The position numbers and the translations under genes were made by a program. Source: JAILLW01 sp045640525 (GTDB lineage: Bacteria; Bacillota; Clostridia; Lachnospirales; Lachnospiraceae). From it: 60,758 bases of DNA. Position 1 is the stretch's first letter. The number at the start of each line of letters is the position of its first letter. Below are positions 9,601 to 17,655 of this stretch, one piece after another. The stretch is taken from the NCBI GenBank assembly GCA_045640525.1, contig JAZUFE010000039.1, positions 1-60,758 on the forward strand. The letters are read 5' to 3'. A model generated the notes under the pieces. The model saw nothing but the letters and a program-made list of their open reading frames with translations. It did no database searches and was not told the DNA's origin.

Positions 9601-10134
9601 GACTATGTGGACGAAGTTCCGCAAAGTGCAGGCGAGTACTACCTGAAAGCTTACGTTGGAGATTCCGGTTGTGAAGTAGTTGTCAGCGATACATATACCG
9701 TTAAAGCCAGACCGAAAAACACCCCGGATTTGGGCAGTGTTGCCGGAGCGGTAAATGAGCTTTTGACAGCAGATGAGGAAACTCAAAACGAAGAAGCCGA
9801 GAAAATCAATGAGCTTATTAACAGCATTACGGCTTATGTTAAGCAAAATGCCGCAAAGACCAATAAGACAGCAAGCAGTACGGGCAATGACAGAACACTT
9901 AAGATTTTTGAGTACAAAGGAACGTCAATTCCCAATAATCTTATAAATGCAATCCGAGATAATCCGTATGTTGCTATTAAATATGAATGCACGTATAGTG
10001 GTAAAAAGTATGAGTTTTTAATAACTGCTGAGGACATCAAATACTTTGATAAGTCCATTCGATGGTATGGACCGTTGTATGTATGCTTCTATTTTACCCT
10101 TAAAGAACTCAATTTGCTTTCTTTGTTTTGGTAA
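6631..10134 (+). CDS. Large secreted protein with acidic repeats and GLUG-like motifs
   Basis: 1167 residues. The N-terminus is very basic (MRKLRRCVEHNRIKKERAKR) and is followed by a hydrophobic stretch and a likely signal-peptidase site near AAYAQ. Residues ~60-105 are a Gly/Asn/Glu repeat (units such as GNEGNG), ~105-155 are extremely acidic and then Lys/Glu-rich. The central part is beta-rich. Around residues 690-860 there are GLUG-like segments (GGIVGVTF, AGGLIGGN, GGMVGYDN), seen in adhesins and cell-surface proteins. No LPxTG sorting signal is present. The chain ends WYGPLY followed by a hydrophobic ~17-residue tail. Probable surface adhesin, possibly glycosylated by the GT8 product; function not shown. 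Confidence 0.7.
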   Translation: MRKLRRCVEHNRIKKERAKRAMMAMLATGIVASDVGALAAYAQNPAGYVSEIEETSDDATGETDNEGNGETGNEGNGTGNEGNGENGNEGNGTDNEGNGETGNEDSEEDNEGTEDGEEGDEESPEDSEEEDTEDIESKDKEKDKDKEEEKEKPLKGARMMLGSPNPANTAEVNRPAPNSTTDISKCTISDGKIKVTIDQNGSYTFTGTNEIGDAYVDVSILIESGVTADLYFDDFKIVNDDFDCNETSTVFSAEGLVVNPIVVQGTANVYVKSNSEIKAVCDLFAVSGTLNFVNSEGDATLDCALSTIDRADSCLEMTQIISQSGEVHFKDANVRFTNQDMGGKSYSSNCFYFAKDSVKVCLDGTGLSLDGNIQPGKMYTSLTETDLDGLSFNVENLYDMEGSRIYYMPFSGFPAGSQILQIDFMEGESSDGRVLDMKQPTGLSADSDGSIPNILVKGDCTYFYIKNGEDIIGYYSYSDGKAWHDGSSRTIVTVKFLDADPGNAELLSYYSLKADSEACSGNNLIFPEEDNKYSYTYNLQDGTNVSKDTKVTDDMVIYVSKVEKGKVTVIIDDDSYTVDYGVTLSSVTGSDGYYLNMDSEELVKGDEVITEPCSFKTVSLTTTTEDGKEWFLLNSAEDMEQFAEIVNYGNGNINGRLTTDVRLDSDFPMIGTIGAFDVFTPPSEVNDNSYCGTFDGQNNTVTLDFHKSDYATGLFGSISTGAMIQNVILEGGIEGGRYTGGIVGVTFSKGGSVTIKNCINRAAVRASGDNSYAGGLIGGNVYAWYVDPGNMKVNISYCGNTGAISSESGRNGGMVGYDNKADIYSCFNADDSNIVGFGTSVTITGSYSRAGSDDVVKPAEAFKSGEVTYLMNKAVGTNKWFQTCGEGMPKFDGDIVYAGYADCDTTELSYANSEFDHTEPGHKDKGEYSYSAGRVIAGCEFCEDDVWAEIDCTTEVLSGNLRGVTVNYSEDWVSSNYPDIVIKYSAEEDGDYVDEVPQSAGEYYLKAYVGDSGCEVVVSDTYTVKARPKNTPDLGSVAGAVNELLTADEETQNEEAEKINELINSITAYVKQNAAKTNKTASSTGNDRTLKIFEYKGTSIPNNLINAIRDNPYVAIKYECTYSGKKYEFLITAEDIKYFDKSIRWYGPLYVCFYFTLKELNLLSLFW
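6811..6955 (+). repeat. Degenerate short tandem repeats in the surface-protein gene
   Basis: Units resembling GGTAATGAAGGCAACGG recur in frame about eight times, encoding GNEGNG-type hexapeptides with variants (DNEGNG, ENGNEG). Repeat number in such tracts often varies between strains. Confidence 0.75.
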
Positions 10135-10202
10135 TTGAGGTCATTTGATGGCACAAATTGTCATTTGGTGTTACAATAATTATCGCAAAGGGGGAACAGC
10201 TT

Positions 10203-10835
10203 ATGACTAAAAAAGTATTGGGAACTATAGTAGCTGGTTTATTATCGCTTGTGTTGGTATTTGAATTTCTTTCAATATCATCATTTGCATTGCCGGCAAA
10301 TAACAGATATTACAAAGAAATCAAAGCTATAGCAACAAGAGATTGGACATATGCATCTGACCCGACGGCTACGTTCCATTACGGTGCTCCGACGTTCGGT
10401 GATGAGGCATTACTTTACGGACCGCAGTGGCTTATTTGCAGAGTGAATATATTAAATAATACGTATGAGTCCAATGCGCTGTTTTCCGGCGGAATAACAC
10501 CTGACGGTGATTTTAATGCCAATATTGCAGGACCGATAGGTGCTCAGTATACAATTACGGTACTTACAAGAGAGCAGGATACAGGTAATCTTGAATGTAT
10601 TGATTTTGTGTTTGTTGCCGATGCACCAAACGCGTCAATTCAAAAAGTGGGTACACAGTATGCATTCATTAATATGACAATGGTGTCAATTAATGGCTAT
10701 TATGAAAATGTAACCAAGCCTTCTGAGGAACATTTTTCGTTCACCCCCGGAAAGCACAGATATTATCCCGAAATATACGATATAAATAGATCCAAGGTGA
10801 CCTGCAACTATTTGCACGGAACAAAAATACAATAA
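10203..10835 (+). CDS. Small secreted protein of unknown function
   Basis: 210 residues from the ATG at 10203, chosen because GGGGGAA lies 7-8 nt upstream and the next residues (MTKKVLGTIVAGLLSLVLVF) form a textbook signal peptide with a likely cleavage site after SSFA. The upstream in-frame TTG at 10158 would add 15 residues without a ribosome binding site. The mature part has aromatic and Gly/Pro-rich segments (NNRYYKEI, ATFHYGAPTFGD) but no domain I recognise. It follows the large surface protein by 68 bp and is followed by a hairpin terminator. Confidence 0.65.
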   Translation: MTKKVLGTIVAGLLSLVLVFEFLSISSFALPANNRYYKEIKAIATRDWTYASDPTATFHYGAPTFGDEALLYGPQWLICRVNILNNTYESNALFSGGITPDGDFNANIAGPIGAQYTITVLTREQDTGNLECIDFVFVADAPNASIQKVGTQYAFINMTMVSINGYYENVTKPSEEHFSFTPGKHRYYPEIYDINRSKVTCNYLHGTKIQ

Positions 10836-10853
10836 TTATCAGTCGAATACGAT

Positions 10854-10882
10854 AAAGAACTTCCTTTAAGGGGAAGTTCTTT
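10854..10882 (+). terminator. Intrinsic terminator
   Basis: AAAGAACTTCC at 10854-10864 pairs perfectly with GGAAGTTCTTT at 10872-10882 around a 7-nt loop, and the right arm ends in TTTCTG. It ends the transcript of the 10203 gene. Confidence 0.7.
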
Positions 10883-10906
10883 CTGATTGCGGATTAGGAG
10901 AAAAAT

Positions 10907-11593
10907 ATGAAACTAAAACTCGGAGTTATTATATTAATGGTAGCAGGTTTATCGGCAGTAATGTTAAGCGGATGCGGCGATTATACATCCGTTGACGCAG
11001 ACGCCCCAAGCGAAGACCGGGTTTGGGAAGAGGTTAAAAAAGAATGCCCTACCGAGCAAATTGAATTGGTATCCAGCGAAGTGACCCGCACCCATCCTAT
11101 GGAAGTTACATATCACTTCCGTTCAACAGAACGGGAATTGGAATTTGATGCAATAAGCTGTGTGGACAATATGTCATTTTTCAAGGATGGTGATACACCG
11201 ATATATCGTAAGGAAATTAATGTCGGATACGCGGATGCGGTGGTAAATCTCTATCACGATGATGCATTCTATGCTATGCTGAATGAAGTTAACGGAACTT
11301 CGATATTTTTCCACAATCCATCGGAATTTGAACAAATGGCACACAATCTTGTCATGGTTTCGGATATATATGCTCCGGAGAAGCAATTTAACACCGAAGA
11401 GTGGATGAAAGAACATCCATTGCATCATACAATTGCCGCCGTATGGGTTTCCGACACTGAAAACACCAAGGAATCTGACAAAGTCATAATGGCCGAAATT
11501 GAAATAAACGGATGCATCACATACGAAGAAGTTATGGAAACACTACAAAAAGCATATGATCAAAAAGTATCGGCCGGAGAAATTCCGCAGTAA
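10907..11593 (+). CDS. Putative lipoprotein of unknown function
   Basis: 228 residues. The N-terminus MKLKLGVIILMVAGLSAVM is followed by the lipobox LSGC, so the mature protein should be anchored to the outer face of the membrane by its cysteine. Charged soluble sequence follows, with no domain I can name. TTAGGAG sits before the ATG. It is convergent with the lipoprotein gene at 11595-12059, with one base between the stop codons, so the two messages probably overlap at their 3' ends. Confidence 0.65.
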   Translation: MKLKLGVIILMVAGLSAVMLSGCGDYTSVDADAPSEDRVWEEVKKECPTEQIELVSSEVTRTHPMEVTYHFRSTERELEFDAISCVDNMSFFKDGDTPIYRKEINVGYADAVVNLYHDDAFYAMLNEVNGTSIFFHNPSEFEQMAHNLVMVSDIYAPEKQFNTEEWMKEHPLHHTIAAVWVSDTENTKESDKVIMAEIEINGCITYEEVMETLQKAYDQKVSAGEIPQ

Positions 11594-11594
11594 A

Positions 11595-12059
11595 CTAATT
11601 GGTGCTTGCAGCATTTTCCAATGAAATGTAGTATTCATTTTGAGTTTTATTCGTTATCTCAACATGAAGATTAGCTTTGCCATCGCTATATTCAATAATT
11701 GAATCCGAATTAAACTCACCAAATTGTGCTGTGATGGATTCAATTGACGAATAGGTCTTTCCGGCAAAGTACAAAACGTAATCATCTGCCATATCGGCTT
11801 CATTAAAATACGCCAGGATTTTGGTTATCCTATTTTCGGAATCTATACGTGCAGATACTTTGCCGTTGGAATATGTGGGAACATCCTGGTTGGCTTTCCA
11901 TTCTTCCCCAATTGTATCTTGAAGGGCAACTGTTCCGATTCCGTATTCAATACTGCGTGAAGGCTCAGATACTTCCGGTACGCTTTGATTGGCGCAACCG
12001 ATCAAAAATAATCCAATCAATATCAATGTGACAAATTTTATTCCGTATTTATTTCTCAT
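11595..12059 (-). CDS. Putative small lipoprotein
   Basis: 154 residues with signal peptide and lipobox (LFLIGCANQ). The mature part of about 130 residues has short beta-rich segments (GIGTVALQDTIGEEW, ILAYFNEAD) and resembles small extracytoplasmic lipoproteins of unknown role. GGAGG lies upstream of the ATG on the minus strand. It is transcribed away from the phosphorylation cluster, from the shared intergenic region 12060-12190. Function unknown. Confidence 0.6.
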   Translation of the reverse strand: MRNKYGIKFVTLILIGLFLIGCANQSVPEVSEPSRSIEYGIGTVALQDTIGEEWKANQDVPTYSNGKVSARIDSENRITKILAYFNEADMADDYVLYFAGKTYSSIESITAQFGEFNSDSIIEYSDGKANLHVEITNKTQNEYYISLENAASTN

Positions 12060-12152
12060 AGTTAGCCTCCTTAACTTTTAATCGTATAAGCGATACGCAA
12101 CTTTTGAACTCTTATTGGCAATTATATCATAATGAATAGAGCAATCAAAAGG

Positions 12153-12182
12153 TTGTGTATACCAAGGATAATTGTCTATTAA
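12153..12182 (+). promoter_or_regulatory. Possible promoter of the kinase/phosphatase cluster
   Basis: TTGTGT at 12153-12158 and TATTAA at 12177-12182 with an 18-bp spacer, immediately before the candidate peptide gene at 12191. It is the best-looking match in the gap but is weak. Confidence 0.33.
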
Positions 12183-12190
12183 TATTCGGT

Positions 12191-12316
12191 ATGGTAAAAT
12201 TGTACGAAAGCTTTGAATATGGAGTGTTCCAGCAGTTATTGATTTTGCTGATTATAGCGGCTATCATTTGCATAGTTATGACCAAAAGACTGTCTAATTA
12301 CAGAAAGCGTATATAA
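12191..12316 (+). CDS. Candidate small single-span membrane protein (41 aa)
   Basis: An ATG at 12191 opens 41 codons: a short polar start (MVKLYESFEYGVFQQ), about 18 hydrophobic residues (LLILLIIAAIICIVM), and a basic end (TKRLSNYRKRI). This layout fits the positive-inside rule for a one-span membrane peptide. The stop at 12314-12316 is 4 bp before the PP2C ATG, a spacing typical of translational coupling. The Shine-Dalgarno is poor, which is the main reason for doubt. If real, it is the first gene of the phosphorylation cluster. Confidence 0.42.
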   Translation: MVKLYESFEYGVFQQLLILLIIAAIICIVMTKRLSNYRKRI

Positions 12317-12320
12317 GATA

Positions 12321-13178
12321 ATGATTAATTTTTTTAAGAAGAAGAATGAGATTGAAAAACCAAATCCGTCTTCCAAACTTAAGACAATATCTCCCGAGTT
12401 TAAGACGGTATCTCCCCAAAGGGCAGGACTTAGCTTTGAGGTTGCCAATCTTCAGGGAATGGGGAAGCGTGAATATCAGGAGGATGCTTTTTGTGTTGCC
12501 AATGTTTTTGATGAAGAGAAACTCAAAAAGCAGGGACTCTTGTTCGCAGTCTGCGATGGAATGGGCGGCCTTAATGCGGGAAGCAATGCTGCCAATATGG
12601 CAATAGAAATAATTCGGAGCAGATTTTTTGAGATGAATCCGCAGGAGGATATTTCAAAATACTTAAGGGAGAGTTTGGAAATTGCTTCGTTGAAGATTAA
12701 TGAACAATATCAAGAAAAGAGTGGAACTACGGGGATTGTGGGTGTGATTTTCGATGGGAAACTCCATTTTGCGAGTGTTGGGGACAGTTATTTATGTCTT
12801 CTTAGAAATAATGTTGCGATAAGACTCAACAGGCCGCACAATCTTCAGAACAAAATATATGATGAATGTATAGCAAATGATGAGTGGAATCCATTTTTGG
12901 CAAGGAATAATGTAGAAAAGGATGCATTGACGAATTTCCTTGGAACTGCACATTTGGCGGATATTGATTCTACGGTCAAACCGATAGAATTATTACCTAA
13001 AGACGTGATTTTGGTATGTTCTGACGGCGCGGCTGCGTTTGCTGACGAAAATGAGCTGAGGGATATTTTGATACCTACCGATGCAATGGAGTCATCACGC
13101 AGAATTGAAAACAAAATAGAGGAATTGAACAATCCAAATCAAGATAACTATACAGCTATTGTTATCTGTGCAAGATAG
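12321..13178 (+). CDS. PP2C-family Ser/Thr protein phosphatase
   Basis: 285 residues. The PP2C signature is complete: REYQED at 50-55, CDGMGG at 78-83, ASVGDSY at 151-157, CSDG at 233-236, and QDNY at 274-277, which supply the Asp ligands of the dinuclear metal centre. It should remove phosphate from Ser/Thr in proteins and thus oppose the kinase encoded at 13865. Before the catalytic domain, residues ~21-33 contain two related motifs, KTISPEF and KTVSPQ, resembling the Thr motifs in the FHA protein and kinase. No membrane span, so cytoplasmic. Confidence 0.9.
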   Translation: MINFFKKKNEIEKPNPSSKLKTISPEFKTVSPQRAGLSFEVANLQGMGKREYQEDAFCVANVFDEEKLKKQGLLFAVCDGMGGLNAGSNAANMAIEIIRSRFFEMNPQEDISKYLRESLEIASLKINEQYQEKSGTTGIVGVIFDGKLHFASVGDSYLCLLRNNVAIRLNRPHNLQNKIYDECIANDEWNPFLARNNVEKDALTNFLGTAHLADIDSTVKPIELLPKDVILVCSDGAAAFADENELRDILIPTDAMESSRRIENKIEELNNPNQDNYTAIVICAR

Positions 13179-13268
13179 CATGGATGCTTCTAACAATTTA
13201 TTGAGAATACCGCGTATTTATTATACAATAATGTCGATTTGCTATTGAGGACAATTGAGGGGGAGAAA

Positions 13269-13841
13269 ATGGCATTATCAGAATGCGAAAACGGACATAT
13301 ATATGATAAAGATCAATATACATCATGTCCGTATTGCAAGAATAAAGAAGTAAGAATTGAATTCGGCACTTCCGAAAAAACAATAGGTAAGACGATGCCT
13401 GTGTCTATGGGAAGTAATATCGGAAAGACGATGCCCGTATCTATGGGAAGCAATATCGGAAAGACAGTGCCTGTATCCGATAATAACGGTATTAACAAGT
13501 CATCCTCGAAAATATACGGATGGTTGGTTAGTATTGATGGCAAGGATTGCGGTGAAGACTATAAAATCACTTCGATTAACTGCCTGATAGGAACAGGTCC
13601 TGAAGCAGATATTGTATTATCTGTATCAAGTTCTGATTATTCAGGGAATATATTTAGAATCTGTTTTGATAAAAGAGGCGGACAGTTTTATATTGTTCCG
13701 GATCAAGGGTATACCGACATTTACGTTGACGATGAACCGGTATTTACCCAAAGACCGATACCGACGCGTACCTGCATTGAGGTAGGCGGCAGTAAGTATA
13801 TTTTTATCGCATTTTGCAATGACAGTTTCAATTGGGATTAA
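13269..13841 (+). CDS. Zinc-knuckle and FHA-domain protein
   Basis: 190 residues from the ATG at 13269, chosen because of the strong GAGGGGGAG before it (an in-frame upstream start at 13239 lacks one). Residues 6-23 have Cys6, His10, Cys20 and Cys23 (CENGH...CPYC), a likely zinc knuckle. Then comes a linker with three copies of an IGKT[MV]PVS motif at about 39-70. The C-terminal half (from ~82, YGWLVSIDGKDCGEDYKI, LIGTGPEADIVL) fits an FHA domain, which binds phosphothreonine peptides, although the usual GR/SxxH residues are only partly kept. Likely an adaptor whose linker is a kinase substrate. Confidence 0.75.
   Translation: MALSECENGHIYDKDQYTSCPYCKNKEVRIEFGTSEKTIGKTMPVSMGSNIGKTMPVSMGSNIGKTVPVSDNNGINKSSSKIYGWLVSIDGKDCGEDYKITSINCLIGTGPEADIVLSVSSSDYSGNIFRICFDKRGGQFYIVPDQGYTDIYVDDEPVFTQRPIPTRTCIEVGGSKYIFIAFCNDSFNWD
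13383..13490 (+). repeat. 36-bp in-frame repeats encoding IGKT[MV]PVSMGSN
   Basis: Two near-identical 36-bp units and a third, diverged one encode 12-residue blocks with a central Thr. Near-identity at DNA level points to recent duplication. Confidence 0.8.
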
Positions 13842-13864
13842 AGAAAGGAAAGGCTATTTTTATA

Positions 13865-16222
13865 ATGAACGAAAAATATCCCCTTGCACTAAATGAAGGA
13901 AGCATATTGGCGGGTCAGTATATAATCGAAGGAGTTCTCGGACAAGGCGGCTTTGGAATTACATATGTTGCCCAAGACCATAAGAGCGGTTCGAAGGTTG
14001 CCATCAAGGAATTTTTTCCTGATACAATGGCAACAAGAGACGGTAATTCTGTTATGTCATTTACCGGTGAACGGGCCGAAGCATATGAATACGGAAAAGA
14101 CTGTTTCTTACAGGAAGCCAGGACGTTGGCACAGTTTGTAGATATTGCAAACATTGTCAGAATATATACATATTTCGAAGAGAATGCAACAGCATATTTT
14201 GTTATGGAATATGTGGAAGGTGAAAGCTTTGACGAATATATTAAAAGAAAAGGCGGCAAGATAAGCTTTGATGAGGCTTGCAAACTGCTGCTTCCTGTCA
14301 TGGATGCACTTGCTGCGGTTCACGATAAAGGAATTGTTCACAGAGATGTAACTCCGGACAATATTTTTATATGCAATGACGGTACGGTTAAGCTTCTTGA
14401 TTTTGGTGCGGCACGATACAGCATAGGCGACAAATCCAAAAGCCTTGATGTTGTATTAAAGCACGGTTTTGCACCTAAAGAACAGTATACAAGGCACGGT
14501 CGTCAGGGAGCATTTACTGATGTGTATTCTCTTGGCGCAACCTTTTATTATGCTATAACCGGGAAGAAACTTCCCGACTCCATAGACCGACTGGAAGAAG
14601 ATGATATGATTCCGCCAAGTACTCTCGGGGTGAATATTCCCGAGGATAAGGAAGAAGTACTCTTTAAGGCAATAAGTGTTCAGCCTCAGGACAGATTTCA
14701 GAATATGAGAGATTTCTCAGCTGCCCTCAAGGGTGAGGTGCCGCAAAATATCGGACAAACGGTTGCGGTTAATCCGGGAACTGCACCGGTTGCGGTTAAT
14801 TTGGAAGCTTCACCGGTTGCACAATCGAGCTTTTTGAAAAAGAAATTTGTACTTCCTTCGATTATTCTGGGTGGATGTGTAATATTGGCAGCAGCTGTTA
14901 TAGGAATAATAGTGTCTGTCAACCGTCCCAAGACAAACGCAGATCTTGTCAGGTCTGTATCGGCCGGCGATAAGACGACAGATGAGAATGAATCGAAGAA
15001 ATCGGCGGCCAAATCCAAAGCAGGCGGTGAGGACGATTCCAAAGAAGAGACTCCGACACCTGTGCCTACTCCTGAGACTGTAGTTGTCAAATCAATTAGT
15101 GAAATAACTGATGATATAGGCATATTTGATGCGGATGCAATCAGCAATATTAACAACGGAGGATATGTTGCGGATGCTGCAAACTGTACATATGTATATG
15201 CTCCGGATAAGGGGTTGTGTGTATATGACAGTAACGGATTGACGGTTATAGGTGAACCCTATGAATATTCAATGGGCAATATGAACGTTATCGGGAACAG
15301 TATATTGTATACCTACGGCGGAACAGTGTATCTGATGAATGATGACATGACTGAGAACGGCGTATGCACTGATTTTGGCGAGAACGTGCCGGTGCGCAGC
15401 CTGTATGCAAACGATATAGGTGCATTTGTTATAGAATATGGAGATATCAACGATTCTTCCGCACCGGAAAAACTTTACTACAAACATTGGGAAACGGGAG
15501 CTCAGACAAAACCTGTTGAAATAAGGGCAAATACACAAATTGCAATATTGGAAGACAGAGTCATGTTTATCAATGCTGACGGAAAACTGTCATGCTGGTC
15601 ATACTATGACGGTGCAACATATTACTACAGTCAAGTCACAGAGGATGCAGGAGATATACTGTCTATTTCGCAACAAGGATATGGAAGTGATGAAGTAGTA
15701 TACCTTACCAGCATGGGAAAGAAGGATACGGAAACTTTTAAGGCCTATTCAACCTTTATTTTCCGTGACCAGTTGAAGTATAAACCCGAGTCTAAGGATT
15801 ACTACGTATATAACAGATGGTATACCGAGGCTGACACCGGAATTAGTGTAGACTCGGATTATTCGGGTTATTTCAATTTCTCGGCCACAGCGGTTCACAA
15901 CGGAAACTTCTATTTCGCATATCAGTGGGATTTGGACACTCTTGGAAACCGTAATGACAGCAGCGAATCGGCTCCGTGGGAAATCAGATGCTTTCAGGCA
16001 ACTTTAAATGCGAATAAAGATGAAATTCTGAAAACGAATACAAAGGTTATGCTTTCTCCGGCCAATGAGAATCAGTATAACGATACGGAACATATCCCTG
16101 CCAATTCAGGGCTTTATGATATATGTTTTTCAAAGAAATATCCTGACGTAGCATTCGTTAAATATATAAGTTTTCCGGATGAAACCGTAAAAGTGGGAGT
16201 ATTCCCTGCTTATTACAGATAA
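13865..16222 (+). CDS. Transmembrane Ser/Thr protein kinase with extracellular sensor
   Basis: 785 residues from the ATG at 13865. Kinase domain at ~16-290: glycine loop GQGGFG at 26-31, VAIKEF with Lys48, HRDVTPDN at 159-166, DFG at 179-181, and FTDVYSLG at 217-224. The Lys usually found in HRDxKxxN is Thr here. A juxtamembrane stretch contains IGQTVAVNPG and a repeated PVAVN, then a membrane span at ~328-352. A Ser/Lys- and Pro/Thr-rich stalk and ~360 extracellular residues rich in Tyr/Asp with possible beta-propeller-like strands follow. It should sense something outside and phosphorylate cytoplasmic Thr/Ser, with the neighbouring PP2C and FHA proteins as partners. Confidence 0.9.
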   Translation: MNEKYPLALNEGSILAGQYIIEGVLGQGGFGITYVAQDHKSGSKVAIKEFFPDTMATRDGNSVMSFTGERAEAYEYGKDCFLQEARTLAQFVDIANIVRIYTYFEENATAYFVMEYVEGESFDEYIKRKGGKISFDEACKLLLPVMDALAAVHDKGIVHRDVTPDNIFICNDGTVKLLDFGAARYSIGDKSKSLDVVLKHGFAPKEQYTRHGRQGAFTDVYSLGATFYYAITGKKLPDSIDRLEEDDMIPPSTLGVNIPEDKEEVLFKAISVQPQDRFQNMRDFSAALKGEVPQNIGQTVAVNPGTAPVAVNLEASPVAQSSFLKKKFVLPSIILGGCVILAAAVIGIIVSVNRPKTNADLVRSVSAGDKTTDENESKKSAAKSKAGGEDDSKEETPTPVPTPETVVVKSISEITDDIGIFDADAISNINNGGYVADAANCTYVYAPDKGLCVYDSNGLTVIGEPYEYSMGNMNVIGNSILYTYGGTVYLMNDDMTENGVCTDFGENVPVRSLYANDIGAFVIEYGDINDSSAPEKLYYKHWETGAQTKPVEIRANTQIAILEDRVMFINADGKLSCWSYYDGATYYYSQVTEDAGDILSISQQGYGSDEVVYLTSMGKKDTETFKAYSTFIFRDQLKYKPESKDYYVYNRWYTEADTGISVDSDYSGYFNFSATAVHNGNFYFAYQWDLDTLGNRNDSSESAPWEIRCFQATLNANKDEILKTNTKVMLSPANENQYNDTEHIPANSGLYDICFSKKYPDVAFVKYISFPDETVKVGVFPAYYR

Positions 16223-16272
16223 TAGTACAACTGATGCCGAATTGTTATTGGCGAAATAGGAAAGGACTGAAA

Positions 16273-17652
16273 ATGAAAAGAATCGGAAGCAGACTAATGG
16301 CATTTCTTTTGACAGGAATCATGGCACTTGGATTTGTGTTGTCTACGGGCACTAACGCGTACGCATACAATACAGAAGTTGACGGTGCTGTTGTAGCTGT
16401 ATCTGTTTATGCCAAAAATGCACAGTTATGTGCGGTTGACGGAAACAACATTGTCCCAATAAAAGACCTTGGAGATATTGATTTAAGTTGGGGAAGCGGA
16501 TTCTTTATCGGAGATGTAAGAGAAAATCCGGAATATTTCGTGACAAATTATCATGTTATAGCCACGATGGTAGAAAACAATAAGGGCGGAATGGGATATA
16601 CAGTGGTCGGACAGGATGAAAACGGTACTCAGATGGTCGTAGCGTTTGAGTCGACCGAGATACGTGCATATTATTCGGAAGATGATTATGATGTCGCTTA
16701 CCCTGAGTGGTATGGCGGTTCATTCGAAGACAATGAACTTGATATTGCCATTATGAAACTTAAATCTCCGACATCCAAAAGACATGCACTTAAACTGGAG
16801 AACCTTGACGGTGAGGACAGAGGAAGTACGGTATATGTTGTAGGTTTCCCGGGAGTTGCAGAAAATGACTTCACATCCGGAAGTAAGCTTGAAATGCAGG
16901 ATATTTCCATTACAACGGGAATTGTCGGCAAGTTCGTAACTTCCGGCGCTGCGGGAATTGCACTTATTCAGACGGATGCCGAAATCTCCCATGGCAATTC
17001 CGGAGGTCCTATGGTTGATGAAGCGGGAAATGTTGTCGGAATTAATACGTACGGTTCTTCCAAAGTCGGTGATAATGTGGCCGATATCGCCAAGACCTAT
17101 TATGCTATAAACGTATCCGAGCTTGAAGAAGTTCTTGATAAGAATGCCGTATATTATGAAACGGCCGGAAGTAAGTCGGGTATTGTATTGGTAATAGCAA
17201 TCATTGCGGCAGTATTGGCTGTGGCGGCTGTGGTTGTGTTACTTTTGGCTCTTAAAAAGAAAAAGCAGGGTAAGCCTGTCGGTTCTGCTGCATCTGCCCC
17301 CAAACCGGTCGGTTCGACTGCACCCATGGGCAAGCCATATGCGGTATCTTTGGCTTCACAGCATGCAGGAGCTGCCATTGAGGTTACAGAAGGCGGTATA
17401 CTGCTTGGTCGTGATCCGGCAGCCTGCAGCATTGTTTACGCGGAAGAAACGCCCGGAGTCAGCGGCAGACATGCCAAGATTGAGTGGGACCAAAACAATG
17501 TTGAGTTTATTGTTACGGATGTCGGATCTTCCTATGGAACATTCCTTGGTAATAACAGTAAACTTGAAGCGAACGTATCTATAAGAGTCAAATCAGGGGA
17601 GAGCATTTACTTAGGTGAAGCTGCCAATGTAATAAGACTTGAGGTTAGATAA
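16273..17652 (+). CDS. Secreted S1-type serine protease with cytoplasmic FHA domain
   Basis: 459 residues from the ATG at 16273 (AGGAAAGGA upstream). A signal sequence (~1-31) is followed by a trypsin/HtrA-like protease: His94 in NYHVIA, Asp157 in LDIAIMKL, Ser243 in GNSGGP. There is no PDZ domain. A membrane span lies at ~303-327, then KKKKQGK, and an FHA domain at ~376-455 with LLGRD, SGRH and SSYGTFLGN, all key pThr-binding residues present. The protease should therefore face outward and the FHA inward, coupling cell-surface proteolysis to cytoplasmic phosphorylation. Spacing to the next gene is 3 bp. Confidence 0.9.
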   Translation: MKRIGSRLMAFLLTGIMALGFVLSTGTNAYAYNTEVDGAVVAVSVYAKNAQLCAVDGNNIVPIKDLGDIDLSWGSGFFIGDVRENPEYFVTNYHVIATMVENNKGGMGYTVVGQDENGTQMVVAFESTEIRAYYSEDDYDVAYPEWYGGSFEDNELDIAIMKLKSPTSKRHALKLENLDGEDRGSTVYVVGFPGVAENDFTSGSKLEMQDISITTGIVGKFVTSGAAGIALIQTDAEISHGNSGGPMVDEAGNVVGINTYGSSKVGDNVADIAKTYYAINVSELEEVLDKNAVYYETAGSKSGIVLVIAIIAAVLAVAAVVVLLLALKKKKQGKPVGSAASAPKPVGSTAPMGKPYAVSLASQHAGAAIEVTEGGILLGRDPAACSIVYAEETPGVSGRHAKIEWDQNNVEFIVTDVGSSYGTFLGNNSKLEANVSIRVKSGESIYLGEAANVIRLEVR

Positions 17653-17655
17653 CGT

